Assembly (NCBI RefSeq): GCF_022484225.1
Contig: NZ_JAKVLT010000001.1
Span: 186,001 to 250,000, forward strand
Origin: Pseudoramibacter sp.
GTDB lineage: Bacteria > Bacillota > Clostridia > Eubacteriales > Eubacteriaceae
DNA: 64,000 nucleotides
Reading direction: 5' to 3'
Shown: piece by piece, positions 28,150 to 36,003 of the stretch
How the letters are laid out: the number at the start of each line of letters is the position of its first letter
Position numbering within the stretch: position 1 is the stretch's first letter
The notes under the pieces: generated by a model
The model's input: the letters and a program-made list of their open reading frames with translations, nothing else
Databases searched by the model: none
Told to the model about the DNA's origin: nothing
Program-made: the position numbers and the translations under genes

Positions 28150-28626
28150 ATGAAAATCGAAAAACGCTATCTTCTGACGGGCTGGACCTGTCTGGGCCTC
28201 ATGGCTCTGAACCTCATCCGACATCTGCTGTTTCTGTGCCGCGCGGTGCCCTACCGCACCCTTTGGGGCAGCATGGTCACCAACCGCACGTCGATCGTGC
28301 CCGGGGAATGGCTGTACGTGGTGCTGGCCTTCGCGGCGCTGCTCATCACCCTGCAGGGGTTCCGCCATCCCTTCCTCGTCAAAAGGCGGACTCGCCTGCT
28401 CCCGACGCCCCTGCCGCCGATTCAGAAAGCGGGGCTGTTTTTCGCCGCGCTGTTCTGCTTTCTCACGGCCATCGGCTGTTCCCGCAGCGATCTTCCGCTG
28501 GTGAAATACTTCTGGGGCTTTCTCCTGTGGGCAGCCTTCGTCCTCTATCTGTATTTTTTCTTTCTCCGGTGGATGCTGGCCCAAAAAGCAGCGCGGATTT
28601 CACGAAAACATCGTTTGCATCACTAA
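28150..28626 (+). CDS. Small four-helix membrane protein of unknown function
   Basis: The 158-residue protein has four hydrophobic segments (about 10-28, 58-78, 100-118 and 128-150) with short basic loops, and ends with a basic tail (KAARISRKHRLHH). I do not recognise a family. The ATG of MKIEKRYLL follows CCGGAGG; a longer frame into the PAP2 gene lacks a site. It is the last gene of the ung-PAP2 cluster. No enzyme motif is visible. Confidence 0.65.
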   Translation: MKIEKRYLLTGWTCLGLMALNLIRHLLFLCRAVPYRTLWGSMVTNRTSIVPGEWLYVVLAFAALLITLQGFRHPFLVKRRTRLLPTPLPPIQKAGLFFAALFCFLTAIGCSRSDLPLVKYFWGFLLWAAFVLYLYFFFLRWMLAQKAARISRKHRLHH

Positions 28627-28642
28627 ATATCGGGCTTATCCC

Positions 28643-28670
28643 TTGCATCTTAATAGGGTTAAGCTATAAT
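28643..28670 (+). promoter_or_regulatory. Promoter of dhaM
   Basis: TTGCAT and TATAAT are 16 bp apart, 45 bases before the dhaM start. dhaM therefore appears to be a single-gene transcription unit. Confidence 0.7.
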
Positions 28671-28714
28671 AAAGGCAAAGATATTTTAAAAATATAAATA
28701 AATTGGAGGATATT

Positions 28715-29128
28715 ATGGCGACAGGTATACTCATCGTATCTCACAGTGAAAAGCTGGCTCAGGGGTTGGTAGAACTGGTCAGCGAAATGGGCAATGACAA
28801 TGTCATCATCCGCGAAGCTGCAGGCACCTCAGACGGCCGCCTGGGAACCGATGCGGTCCGCATTCAGGAAGCCCTGGAAAGCGACGATTTCAAAGACTGC
28901 AAATCCATTTTGATTTACTGTGATTTGGGCAGCTCGATTATCAGCTCTGAAATGGCAATGGACATGATCGAAGACGAAGCCCTCACGGCCAAGATTCACA
29001 TTGTCGACTGTCCTCTGGTCGAAGGGGCTTTCACCGGTGTGGTTCAGGCCTCTGTGACAGACGATGTGGACGAAATCATCAAAGTCTCCAAACAGGCCCG
29101 GGACATGCACAAGGGCGACGAAGCGTAA
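28715..29128 (+). CDS. dhaM: PTS-dependent dihydroxyacetone kinase phosphotransferase subunit DhaM
   Basis: DhaM carries phosphate from HPr of the PTS to the DhaL-bound ADP during dihydroxyacetone phosphorylation. The 137-residue protein is a stand-alone EIIA-Man-like domain: GILIVSHSEKLAQG places the phospho-His at residue 10, and YCDLGSSIISSEMAMDM and CPLVEGAFTGVVQAS are typical. The ATG of MATGIL follows TTGGAGGA. Its partners dhaK and dhaL lie about 21 kb away and in the opposite orientation, unlike the usual single operon. It has its own promoter and terminator. Confidence 0.88.
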   Translation: MATGILIVSHSEKLAQGLVELVSEMGNDNVIIREAAGTSDGRLGTDAVRIQEALESDDFKDCKSILIYCDLGSSIISSEMAMDMIEDEALTAKIHIVDCPLVEGAFTGVVQASVTDDVDEIIKVSKQARDMHKGDEA

Positions 29129-29150
29129 TTTTATATTACAGATTCCAGCA

Positions 29151-29193
29151 AAAAAGCAGCACGCTGAAAAATTTCAGCGTGCTGCTTTTATTT
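29151..29193. terminator. Bidirectional terminator after dhaM
   Basis: A 15-bp stem (AGCAGCACGCTGAAA and complement) with a two-base loop is flanked by A's and T's, at the convergence of dhaM and the next minus-strand gene. Confidence 0.92.
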
Positions 29194-29199
29194 TTAGCC

Positions 29200-30360
29200 T
29201 CAGCGGTGCCGGGTCCTGCGGTTGGTCGTCTTGCGCTTCGGCGGTTTCTGTTCGAACAGCTGGGCTTTGGTTTCGGGCTTTTCCTTCCAGGGATCAAACC
29301 TTTCTTCCTGGGCGGCTTTTTCCTGAGCGGCCTGTTCCCGTTTCTGTTTGGCCAAGGCGCGGTTGACGGCTTCGTCCAGGCGCATCCGGCGCTTCTTCTG
29401 GCGGTTCTGTTCCGCATCCCGGGCTTTCTGGTAGCGGAGTTCCCGTTCCCGTTCGTTGATTTCCTTGGCGTTGATCCACATGGTTTCCTGACCGGGGTAA
29501 GCCGTTCCGGCTGCGGGGCCGAGGCGGCTGTCTTCCGGGGCTTTCGCCTGCGAGGACCGATCGACGATTTTGTTCAAGACTTTGCTGCGGTGCACGATGG
29601 CGATGATCACCAGCAGGAACAAATGGGCGTAGAACAGATTAAAGACGACGCCGTATTGTTCCAATAAATAGTGGGTGTTAAAGCCAAAGGCGCCCATGAT
29701 CGCCGAACACATCAAACCCAAAGCCAGAAGGGGCAGATTGTTGCGCACCCCCTGCATGGCTTCCTGGAAACTTTCGAGGGATGCGTCGAAATAGACGAAG
29801 CGCCCGATGACCAGGGTGATGAAGTACATGATGATGTTGTCGTAATTGCTGTCCTGATAAAAGAACTTGATGTACGCGAAGATGATCAGCATGTAAATCA
29901 TCCCAAGCAGCCGCATGGCGCCCCGTTCCCCGGGACGGATGTGGTTTAACGGAATGAGCCGGTTGTCTACCAGAGAATTTAATATCACGGAGCCCAAAAT
30001 GAATAACAATAAGATAATGCCGTTGTATTTATTCCAGACCACGCGGTTGGTGGTGCCCATGCCGAAATAATCGATGGCGAAATATATCGCGACGAAGAGC
30101 AGAATGAACGTCGTCGAAAAAATCAGCTCGTAAAACCGCTCCGTCAGGCTGGCGACCTCGTCTTCCATAAAGGCGTGCCGGGTATCTTCCGTGTACTGCC
30201 TGGACATGCCTCTGCACGCCAGCACGATCAGCAATATCGCAGCGGCAATGCACAAAAGCGCCATGAGCAGCATGCCGATCATCTTGCCCGGTTTAAACAA
30301 ATACAAAAAGTATTGTCCGAAAGTCACGGTCGTTCCTGTGGGATTCATGCTCGTATTCAA
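29200..30360 (-). CDS. Multi-helix membrane protein with a basic cytoplasmic tail, unknown function
   Basis: The 386-residue protein has about seven hydrophobic segments in the first 270 residues, then a ~110-residue charged tail rich in Lys, Arg, Glu and Gln ending PPKRKTTNRRTRHR. I do not recognise the family. A strong AGGAGGTGG lies four bases before a TTG at 30360; the first ATG (MNPTG) is too far from it, so TTG is taken as start. It sits alone between converging terminators and the tRNA-Ser gene. The tail could bind nucleic acid or acidic lipid head groups, but that is only a guess. Confidence 0.6.
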   Translation of the reverse strand: MNTSMNPTGTTVTFGQYFLYLFKPGKMIGMLLMALLCIAAAILLIVLACRGMSRQYTEDTRHAFMEDEVASLTERFYELIFSTTFILLFVAIYFAIDYFGMGTTNRVVWNKYNGIILLLFILGSVILNSLVDNRLIPLNHIRPGERGAMRLLGMIYMLIIFAYIKFFYQDSNYDNIIMYFITLVIGRFVYFDASLESFQEAMQGVRNNLPLLALGLMCSAIMGAFGFNTHYLLEQYGVVFNLFYAHLFLLVIIAIVHRSKVLNKIVDRSSQAKAPEDSRLGPAAGTAYPGQETMWINAKEINERERELRYQKARDAEQNRQKKRRMRLDEAVNRALAKQKREQAAQEKAAQEERFDPWKEKPETKAQLFEQKPPKRKTTNRRTRHR

Positions 30361-30468
30361 AAGACCACCTCCTGATCCGATTTGCTTTTTTACAGCATAC
30401 GCCTATGATAGCGGCTAAAAGTTAAAGCTGTGTTAAAAAAGCGGTGATTTTTCTTTTTTCTGCAAATA

Positions 30469-30496
30469 AAAAAACCCGGGCCATCACCCGGGTCTC
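30469..30496 (-). terminator. Terminator of the tRNA-Ser transcript
   Basis: The hairpin ACCCGGG/CCCGGGT is followed on the minus strand by seven T's, just downstream of the tRNA 3' end. Confidence 0.85.
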
Positions 30497-30506
30497 TGTT
30501 TCCCAA

Positions 30507-30601
<95 letters not shown>

Positions 30602-30728
30602 ATCTGCACTGCTCTACGTCAGCATCAATATTCATTTTTGAAACGAATGTTATTTTACCGAAATTTGACGCATTTGTCAAGTCTTATTTAAGCTTTATTT
30701 AACGGCTTTTATATTTTTTATTATTTTA

Positions 30729-30737
30729 TGTTATGAT
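30729..30737 (+). promoter_or_regulatory. Extended -10 promoter of the VTT-domain gene
   Basis: TGTTATGAT fits an extended -10 element 30 bases upstream of the start codon. No clear -35 is seen. Confidence 0.4.
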
Positions 30738-30766
30738 ACTTAAAAATCAAGAAAGGAGCGTCCAAA

Positions 30767-31372
30767 ATGTTTTCAATTTTTCGCACCCTGACAAGTCTGA
30801 GAAACTTTCTGCTCGGATTCGGCTTCTGGTCGCCCCTTGTTTTTCTGGTGCTTCAAATCGTCCAGGTGGTCATCGCCCCGATTCCCGGCGGCCCCCTGAC
30901 CATCCTCGGCGGCCTGCTTTTCGGCTGGTGGAAAGGCTTTCTTCTCAGTTCTTTCGGGGAAATCTTCGGCTCCTGTCTGGGGTTTATGCTGGCCCGGCGC
31001 ATCGGCGCCTCTTTTGTGCGCCGCTTCGACCAGAAGGGATGGATGCGCCAGCTCACCCACCTCAAACCTGAAAAGCTGAATTTCGTCCTGTTTATGATCT
31101 TCATCCTGCCGGGCTTTCCCGACGACCTCGCCTGCCTCGCGGTGGGGCTGACAGCCATGCCCTTTTCGACGTTCTTGAAACTCTGTCTCTTGGGACGGCT
31201 TCCGGGCTTTTTATTCAACTCCCTGATCGGCGCGGGCATCGTGTCGGACAATCCCATGAACACCGTGATTTTTCTCGCGGTCTACCTCGCCCTCATCGCG
31301 CTCCTCTACATCCTGTTTCACAAGCGCACGCAGCTGCTCATCAAAAAGCATCAACAAAATTCCGCCAAATAA
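30767..31372 (+). CDS. TVP38/TMEM64 (VTT-domain, DedA-like) membrane protein
   Basis: The 201-residue membrane protein of the VTT/SNARE-associated superfamily shows the characteristic re-entrant segment APIPGGPLTILGGLLFG followed by GEIFGSCLGFMLARRIG, and FILPGFPDDLACLAVGLTAM in the second half. DedA/TVP38 relatives include lipid-carrier flippases and scramblases; the exact substrate here is unknown. About five or six hydrophobic stretches are visible. The ATG follows AGAAAGGAG. It stands as a single gene or first gene before a YczE-type membrane gene that has its own -10. Confidence 0.82.
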   Translation: MFSIFRTLTSLRNFLLGFGFWSPLVFLVLQIVQVVIAPIPGGPLTILGGLLFGWWKGFLLSSFGEIFGSCLGFMLARRIGASFVRRFDQKGWMRQLTHLKPEKLNFVLFMIFILPGFPDDLACLAVGLTAMPFSTFLKLCLLGRLPGFLFNSLIGAGIVSDNPMNTVIFLAVYLALIALLYILFHKRTQLLIKKHQQNSAK

Positions 31373-31381
31373 AAGGCTTTC

Positions 31382-31390
31382 TGTTATACT
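31382..31390 (+). promoter_or_regulatory. Extended -10 promoter of the YczE-like gene
   Basis: TGTTATACT is an extended -10 match 54 bases before the start codon; no clear -35. Confidence 0.45.
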
Positions 31391-31443
31391 AGTACCATGA
31401 CCATTTAAGCGATCTTTTATGCTTTTATGAAAGAAGGGACCCC

Positions 31444-32085
31444 ATGAAACAAAAAGCAGCACGTTGGATTTTATATTTTTCAGGACTGATCATTCTATCC
31501 CTGGGCATCATTCTCAATACGAAATCAAAATTCGGAGTGACGCCCATTATTTCGGTGGCCTATTCCTACGCCCTGATCCGGCACCTCAATTTCGGGAACG
31601 TCTCTTTTATTTTGTACGTCATTCTCGCGGTTATCGAGTACATTGTCAAAGGGAAAAACTTCAAGCTTTACGACCTGCTGCAGATTCCCCTTTCCGTGAT
31701 TCTGACCCGTTTTTTTAATTTATTCGGCGCGGTGCTTCCCGACGTCTCGGCCATGCCGGCACGCATCGTCTGCCTCGTCCTGGGCATCGCCCTCACCGGC
31801 ATCGGCGCTGCCATGAACGTCAACACCCGCCTAGTGCCAAATCCCGGAGACGGCATCGTCCAGGCCATCGCCGACCGGATTCAAAAGCGCATCGGCAATG
31901 TCAAAAACGTCTTTGATTTAGGCTGTGTGGCCTTCTGCTGCCTGATGTCCTACTTCATGACCGGCTCCATCGTCGGCATCGGCGTCGGCACCGTCGCCGC
32001 CATGATCGGCGTCGGCCGCTTCATGTGGCTGTACAATCAGTTCTTCAAAAAACGCCAGCTTGCGGCCACGGGCCTCGCCCAATAA
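31444..32085 (+). CDS. YczE/YyaS-family membrane protein
   Basis: The 213-residue integral membrane protein has five hydrophobic segments and the family pattern SLGIILNTKSKFGVTPI near the N-terminus and ALTGIGAAMNVNTRLVPNPGDGIVQAIA in the middle. This matches the YczE/YyaS/YitT-related group. Members are of unclear function; Bacillus YczE affects bacillaemycin-type antibiotic production indirectly. AGAAAGG lies just upstream of the ATG. The next gene starts 38 bases downstream with an unusual structured start region. Confidence 0.7.
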   Translation: MKQKAARWILYFSGLIILSLGIILNTKSKFGVTPIISVAYSYALIRHLNFGNVSFILYVILAVIEYIVKGKNFKLYDLLQIPLSVILTRFFNLFGAVLPDVSAMPARIVCLVLGIALTGIGAAMNVNTRLVPNPGDGIVQAIADRIQKRIGNVKNVFDLGCVAFCCLMSYFMTGSIVGIGVGTVAAMIGVGRFMWLYNQFFKKRQLAATGLAQ

Positions 32086-32090
32086 AACCA

Positions 32091-32126
32091 GAAAGGAGCA
32101 TGATGCTCGCATCATGAAAGCCCATG
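32091..32126 (+). promoter_or_regulatory. Structured ribosome-binding region with a hairpin between Shine-Dalgarno and start
   Basis: GAAAGGAG at 32091-32098 is 25 bases from the ATG at 32124, too far for normal initiation. The intervening bases 32099-32116 form a near-perfect palindrome (CATGATG-CTCG-CATCATG). If folded, the effective spacing becomes 7 bases. The same Shine-Dalgarno could instead start a five-codon ORF (ATG ATG CTC GCA TCA TGA). Confidence 0.55.
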
Positions 32127-32552
32127 AGAATTATTATCGATTACGATTCCACCCCCCGCGCCCAGCGCAAAGTTTGTGAAGCCATTTCCAAAGAATATCA
32201 GATTCCCGTCGAAGGCATCAGCGGTCTCGCTGCAGACGATGCCCATTATGCCGAAGACCGGAAGGCCCAGATCAATGAAATTTTAACCCTGGACGACATT
32301 TTCGTCACCGACGACTACGACCTGGCCCAGGATCTGCTGGACCGTGCCCTGAGCATCCTCAGCCCCAAGGGCATTGTCATCTGCAGCGCTAACATCGAAA
32401 GCCTGCTGTACGAACGCTTCCTCAAATCAAAACATCCGGAAAAACCCTTGAGCCAGGAAGCGGCCAGCCGGCGCCACCACGACGAAATCGAACGGTTCAC
32501 GACGATTCTTTTAGATCTCATTGCGCCCCTCAACACCGAAAATTATCAATAA
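32124..32552 (+). CDS. DUF188 (YaiI/YqxD, UPF0178) family-like protein
   Basis: The 142-residue protein resembles the DUF188 family, with an N-terminal MRIIIDYDSTPRAQRKVCEAIS in place of the usual Asp-Ala-Asp-Cys-Pro start and VTDDYDLAQDLLDRALSILSPKG matching the family's TAD-PLA-A...NPRG segment. The family is PIN-like in fold and of unknown function. The match is moderate: DADACP is altered to DYDSTP, losing the conserved Cys. It is probably cotranscribed with the preceding YczE-like gene. Its start region contains a hairpin, described separately. Confidence 0.6.
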   Translation: MRIIIDYDSTPRAQRKVCEAISKEYQIPVEGISGLAADDAHYAEDRKAQINEILTLDDIFVTDDYDLAQDLLDRALSILSPKGIVICSANIESLLYERFLKSKHPEKPLSQEAASRRHHDEIERFTTILLDLIAPLNTENYQ

Positions 32553-32571
32553 TAATATAAAATATCAAAAA

Positions 32572-32607
32572 AATAAAGCCTGAGCAAAAGCTCAGGCTTA
32601 TTTTTAT
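32572..32607. terminator. Bidirectional terminator
   Basis: A 10-bp stem AAGCCTGAGC/GCTCAGGCTT with an AAAA loop and flanking A and T runs serves the convergent DUF188-like and symporter genes. Confidence 0.92.
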
Positions 32608-32613
32608 GCGCAC

Positions 32614-34035
32614 TCAAGGTTTTAAGATGCGCGGATCTTTTTCGTGTCTGAAATAATACCGGGTTTCGGCCACCACGACGCCGGACAGGGCGATGATGGC
32701 GATGAGGTTCGGGAAGGCCATAAGCGCATTGAAAATATCTGCGATGGTCCACACCGCTTCGACCGTCATATAGGGGCCGAAGAAGATGCACAGCACGTAG
32801 AGAATGCGGTAGGTCATGACCGCTTTTTTGCTGCGGTTTGACAGGTATTCCAGGCAGCGTTCCCCGTAGTAGTCCCAGCCTAAAATCGTCGTGAAGGCGA
32901 AGAACACCAGGCACATCATCAAGAGAAAGCTCGCCGCTCTCGGCGGAATCGGCAGGCCCTTCTGGAAGGCCCGGATCGTGACGTTGACCCCTTCGAGGCC
33001 GACTTTCCAGGAACCGGTGGAGACAATCGAAAGACCGGTCATCGTACAGATGACGATGGTGTCAATAAAGGTCCCGGTCATGGAGACGAGGCCCTGTCTC
33101 ACGCAGGACTGGGTCTGGGCTGCAGCCGCCGCAATCGGGGCCGAGCCGAGCCCGGATTCGTTGGAGAAGATCCCCCGGGCGATGCCCTTCTGCATGGCGA
33201 CGATCATCGTGCCGATGGCACCGCCGGTGATGGCGCGGATGCCGAAGGCGGATTCAAAAATTTCGGCTAAAGCGCCCGGCAGGGCGTGGCGGTTAAAGAT
33301 TAATATCATCAGGGTGCAGATGACGTAGGCGATGGCCATAAAGGGCACCACCACCTGGGAAAACCCGGCGATGCGCTTGAGGCCGCCGATGATGACCAGT
33401 CCCGCGCACAGGGTGATCAAAAGACCTGCGATGACCACCGACAGGGAGTAATGATTGCCGAACAGCGACACCGTCGTCGCATTTTTCGGATCAAAGAACG
33501 TGTTGACCGCTGAGGTAATCCCGTTGATCTGGGTAAAGGTCCCAATCCCGAAGAGGCCGACGCCCATGCCGAAAAAAGCGAAGATCTTCGCGAGCCAGCG
33601 CCATTTTTCGCCCATGCCGTTTTCGATGTAGTAGAACGGGCCGCCGAGCACGTGGCCGTCTTTGTCGATCGTCCGGTATTTAATCGCGAGTAGCCCTTCG
33701 GCGTACTTGGTCGCCATGCCGAAGAAGGCCGCAATCCACATCCAGAACAGGGCGCCGGGCCCCCCGGAGACGATGGCCGTGGCCACCCCGACGATGTTGC
33801 CGGTGCCGATGGTCGCCGACAGGGCAACGCTCAGGGCACCGAAACTGGTGACTTCCCCTTCGCCGTCTTCTTCATTGCGCACCATGAATTTCAGGGCTTT
33901 TGGCAGATGAATGAACTGCAGCACGTGCAGCCGGATCGTCAGCATGATACCGACAAACAAAATGAGAATGATCAGCGGCAGTCCCCAGACGATACCGTCG
34001 ACCTTTGTGAGAAATTGATTGATTAAGTGAAACAT
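32614..34035 (-). CDS. Sodium:alanine/glycine symporter (AGCS family)
   Basis: The 473-residue transporter has about ten helices and family segments GALSVALSATIGTGNIVGVATAI, GPGALFWMWIAAFFGMATKYAEG and AIGTMIVAMQKGIARGIFSNESGLGSAPIAAA, here given only in parts. It imports alanine or glycine with sodium. The ATG of MFHLINQ follows AGAGGAGG; an N-terminal extension of the frame is ignored. A glycine riboswitch lies immediately upstream, which argues that glycine is a physiological substrate or signal. It is a single-gene unit ending at a strong terminator. Confidence 0.92.
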   Translation of the reverse strand: MFHLINQFLTKVDGIVWGLPLIILILFVGIMLTIRLHVLQFIHLPKALKFMVRNEEDGEGEVTSFGALSVALSATIGTGNIVGVATAIVSGGPGALFWMWIAAFFGMATKYAEGLLAIKYRTIDKDGHVLGGPFYYIENGMGEKWRWLAKIFAFFGMGVGLFGIGTFTQINGITSAVNTFFDPKNATTVSLFGNHYSLSVVIAGLLITLCAGLVIIGGLKRIAGFSQVVVPFMAIAYVICTLMILIFNRHALPGALAEIFESAFGIRAITGGAIGTMIVAMQKGIARGIFSNESGLGSAPIAAAAAQTQSCVRQGLVSMTGTFIDTIVICTMTGLSIVSTGSWKVGLEGVNVTIRAFQKGLPIPPRAASFLLMMCLVFFAFTTILGWDYYGERCLEYLSNRSKKAVMTYRILYVLCIFFGPYMTVEAVWTIADIFNALMAFPNLIAIIALSGVVVAETRYYFRHEKDPRILKP

Positions 34036-34043
34036 GTGTCCTC

Positions 34044-34064
34044 CTCTACATGAAAATGTGAGAG
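34044..34064 (-). promoter_or_regulatory. Candidate expression-platform hairpin of the glycine riboswitch
   Basis: CTCT-ACAT pairs with ATGT-AGAG around a TTTC loop, with one bulged C. The 3' arm covers the first bases of the AGAGGAGG ribosome site of the symporter gene, consistent with translational control. Confidence 0.45.
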
Positions 34065-34082
34065 TCAAGACGAAGTAAAAAA

Positions 34083-34172
34083 ATTACCTCTGTCCTTTTG
34101 CCTGAGAGATCGCATTGTGTCGTCCAATGCTTACACCTTCGGCGTCCTTTTCGGAACTCTCCAGAGTGAATC
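34083..34172 (-). ncRNA. Glycine riboswitch, single aptamer
   Basis: Reading the minus strand, the element has the hallmark parts of the glycine aptamer: CACTCTGGAGAGTTCCG, the CGCCGAAGGTG core, a variable hairpin (CATTG/CAATG), and ATCTCTCAGGCAAAAGGAC followed by AGAGG. Only one aptamer is present, whereas many glycine riboswitches are tandem pairs. It lies 48 bases upstream of the AGCS symporter start. A short T-rich stretch follows, but no strong terminator, so control is probably translational. Confidence 0.9.
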
Positions 34173-34225
34173 AATTTGCCTTTAAAGCTTAACATAATCT
34201 TAATCTTATTTCAAGGCCCTGGCAT

Positions 34226-34252
34226 CAAAAAAGGACCCTTTCGGGTCCCTTG
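34226..34252 (-). terminator. Terminator of the arylsulfotransferase-like gene
   Basis: GGACCC/GGGTCC with a four-base loop is followed on the minus strand by TTTTTTG. Confidence 0.85.
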
Positions 34253-34284
34253 TGTGATATTTATCGATCGCTGCAGCTGTTCAA

Positions 34285-35754
34285 TTAATCGTCTTCGATC
34301 CGCACAAAACGCACAGAAGCGAGGCTGCGGGCATGGGTCGTCGAAATCTGAAGCGGATTCTTGAGGTCGTCGCCGTCGCCGAGGCTTTCTTCTTCGATGA
34401 GCACCTTGCCGCTTTTGCCGACGCACAAAACGCCGTTCTGGGTGTTGACCGCGTTGGCGCCGACGGCGCCGCTGAGGGATTTTTCTTTGTAAGACGCCAG
34501 CTTCCTGGCCTTTTCGTCAAGCTTTAACACCGTCACCTTGTCGGCCTGGGTGATGGTCAGGGTGCCGTCCGATGCGACCTGCACATCAGTCTGGCCGGAG
34601 AACTTCTGGCTGTCCTTCAAGCCGAATTCGTCGGCCTTGCCCCCTAAGATCCACATCAGCTTGCCGGTGTCGCTGTTGATTTTGACAAGGCAGTCTGCGT
34701 TTTTGAAAGAAAGAATCAAATTGTGATCCTGGGGGTCCATGACCATCGCCGAGGGGCTCAGATAATTCTGCATGTCGCTGCTCGTGTAGTCGTTGCCTGA
34801 AACCGAAGCGCTGTACAGGCGGCTGTCGCTCGTGCTCTTCCATTCCCAGTTCACGCTGCTGCGGCCGGCGTTCTGAAGAATAACCGCTGCGACGGTGGTG
34901 TTCTTCTGGGATTTGATGCCGTCGGGCATATTGACGACCCGGGTCGGGCTGCAGCGCACCGTGAAGGTGTTGTGCAGGGAGAGCATTTCGAAGGCGTTGC
35001 CGTCCACGGCCGTTCCCGCCTGGCTCCAGTCAATGTCTTTCTTGGGATTATAGGCGGTGACGCCGGCGTCTTCGGTGATGACTTTAAAGTTGTGATCCAT
35101 GATCACCCGCGCCCCCGGACGATAGTCGGAAATGCCGAAATTGTCTGCGTCGGGATTGATGACCTGATAGGAGTAATACGTGCCGCTTTCCGTCTGGTGA
35201 CATTTCAAATCCGAAAAGCGCAGCTTGGTCTTCTTGGCCGACAGCGCCTTGTACCAGATGATCTCGCCGTTATTGTCCAAAATGTACATCACGGGCCGGT
35301 CAGCTTCTGTGACGAGGTACTGGCCGTTTCTCACGCCCTTCCCGATGGTGCGCAGCTTCGGCAGGAGGGTCGAATAGGTGCGCAGCTTGATGGTGCGGCT
35401 GTCCTTGACATTGCTGACTTTGATTTCGACCTGGTTTTCCGAGGAAATCGAATCGACGGTGATCGACGCCGTGCTGCCGACCTTGACCGTCTTGCCGTTG
35501 ATCTGAACCGTGCCGCCGGGGTAGCCCAGCACTTCAAACTGGTTCTTTCCCACAGACAGACACGGTGCGTTCACCGTCACGTTGTCTTTCTTGAGCGACA
35601 CCTCGACGTCGCTGCCGTTCACCTTCAAATGCAGGGTGTGCTGACTGAGGGGCGTTTTGTCCCTGCCGGCCATGGCGAGCAGAATGCCGACGACGATGAT
35701 CAGAATAACTGAAACGGTGCAGGCCGCTATCAACAATTTTTTATTTCGATCCAT
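34285..35754 (-). CDS. Arylsulfotransferase (ASST)-like membrane-anchored protein
   Basis: The 489-residue protein has one N-terminal membrane helix (about 7-29), an Ig-like region to about 125, then a beta-propeller resembling the aryl-sulfate sulfotransferase family: GQYLVTEADRPVMYILDNNGEIIWY, LSLHNTF and LILSFKNADCLVKINSDTGKLMWILGG (shown in part). ASST enzymes transfer sulfate between phenols through a phospho-type histidine. Only His in LHNTF is an evident candidate, and the other catalytic His/Arg positions are not clear, so catalysis is doubtful. It is probably an extracytoplasmic anchored protein. Start ATG follows a GGAATATA-type weak site. Confidence 0.6.
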   Translation of the reverse strand: MDRNKKLLIAACTVSVILIIVVGILLAMAGRDKTPLSQHTLHLKVNGSDVEVSLKKDNVTVNAPCLSVGKNQFEVLGYPGGTVQINGKTVKVGSTASITVDSISSENQVEIKVSNVKDSRTIKLRTYSTLLPKLRTIGKGVRNGQYLVTEADRPVMYILDNNGEIIWYKALSAKKTKLRFSDLKCHQTESGTYYSYQVINPDADNFGISDYRPGARVIMDHNFKVITEDAGVTAYNPKKDIDWSQAGTAVDGNAFEMLSLHNTFTVRCSPTRVVNMPDGIKSQKNTTVAAVILQNAGRSSVNWEWKSTSDSRLYSASVSGNDYTSSDMQNYLSPSAMVMDPQDHNLILSFKNADCLVKINSDTGKLMWILGGKADEFGLKDSQKFSGQTDVQVASDGTLTITQADKVTVLKLDEKARKLASYKEKSLSGAVGANAVNTQNGVLCVGKSGKVLIEEESLGDGDDLKNPLQISTTHARSLASVRFVRIEDD

Positions 35755-35839
35755 ACTATTATATTCCTCTTTCTGTTAATGTTTTTATTTTATCAAAAAG
35801 TACTATAGAGAACAACTAAAGCCTGTTTAAAAAACGATG

Positions 35840-35935
35840 TGTGGAAAAACTATCCACAATCCTGTGAACATTTGTTGAAAACTTGATAATTTCTTGAAAT
35901 GACCGGAGAATATTTGTGGATAAGCTTGTGTATAA
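35840..35935. other. Cluster of DnaA-box-like 9-mers
   Basis: Within 96 bases are TGTGGATAA (35915-35923, perfect DnaA box), TGTGTATAA (35927-35935), CTATCCACA (35850-35858) and TGTGGAAAA (35840-35848), the last three with one mismatch each. The 250-base gap between the ASST-like gene and pfkA is AT-rich and holds nothing else but the terminator. No dnaA or dnaN is nearby. Confidence 0.45.
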
Positions 35936-35955
35936 GTTGAAAACAGCCGGTGCAT

Positions 35956-35992
35956 AAAAAAAGCGCGGATCCTGATGATCCGCGCTTTAAAT
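35956..35992. terminator. Terminator of the glycolytic operon
   Basis: A 12-bp stem AAAGCGCGGATC/GATCCGCGCTTT with a five-base loop lies just downstream of pfkA. Confidence 0.88.
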
Positions 35993-36003
35993 CCAACAGG
36001 GCC

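Noticed and set aside
35840..35860. TGTGGA/TCCACA as a terminator hairpin
   Set aside because: The stem is only six pairs and has no T-tract; the DnaA-box reading explains it better.
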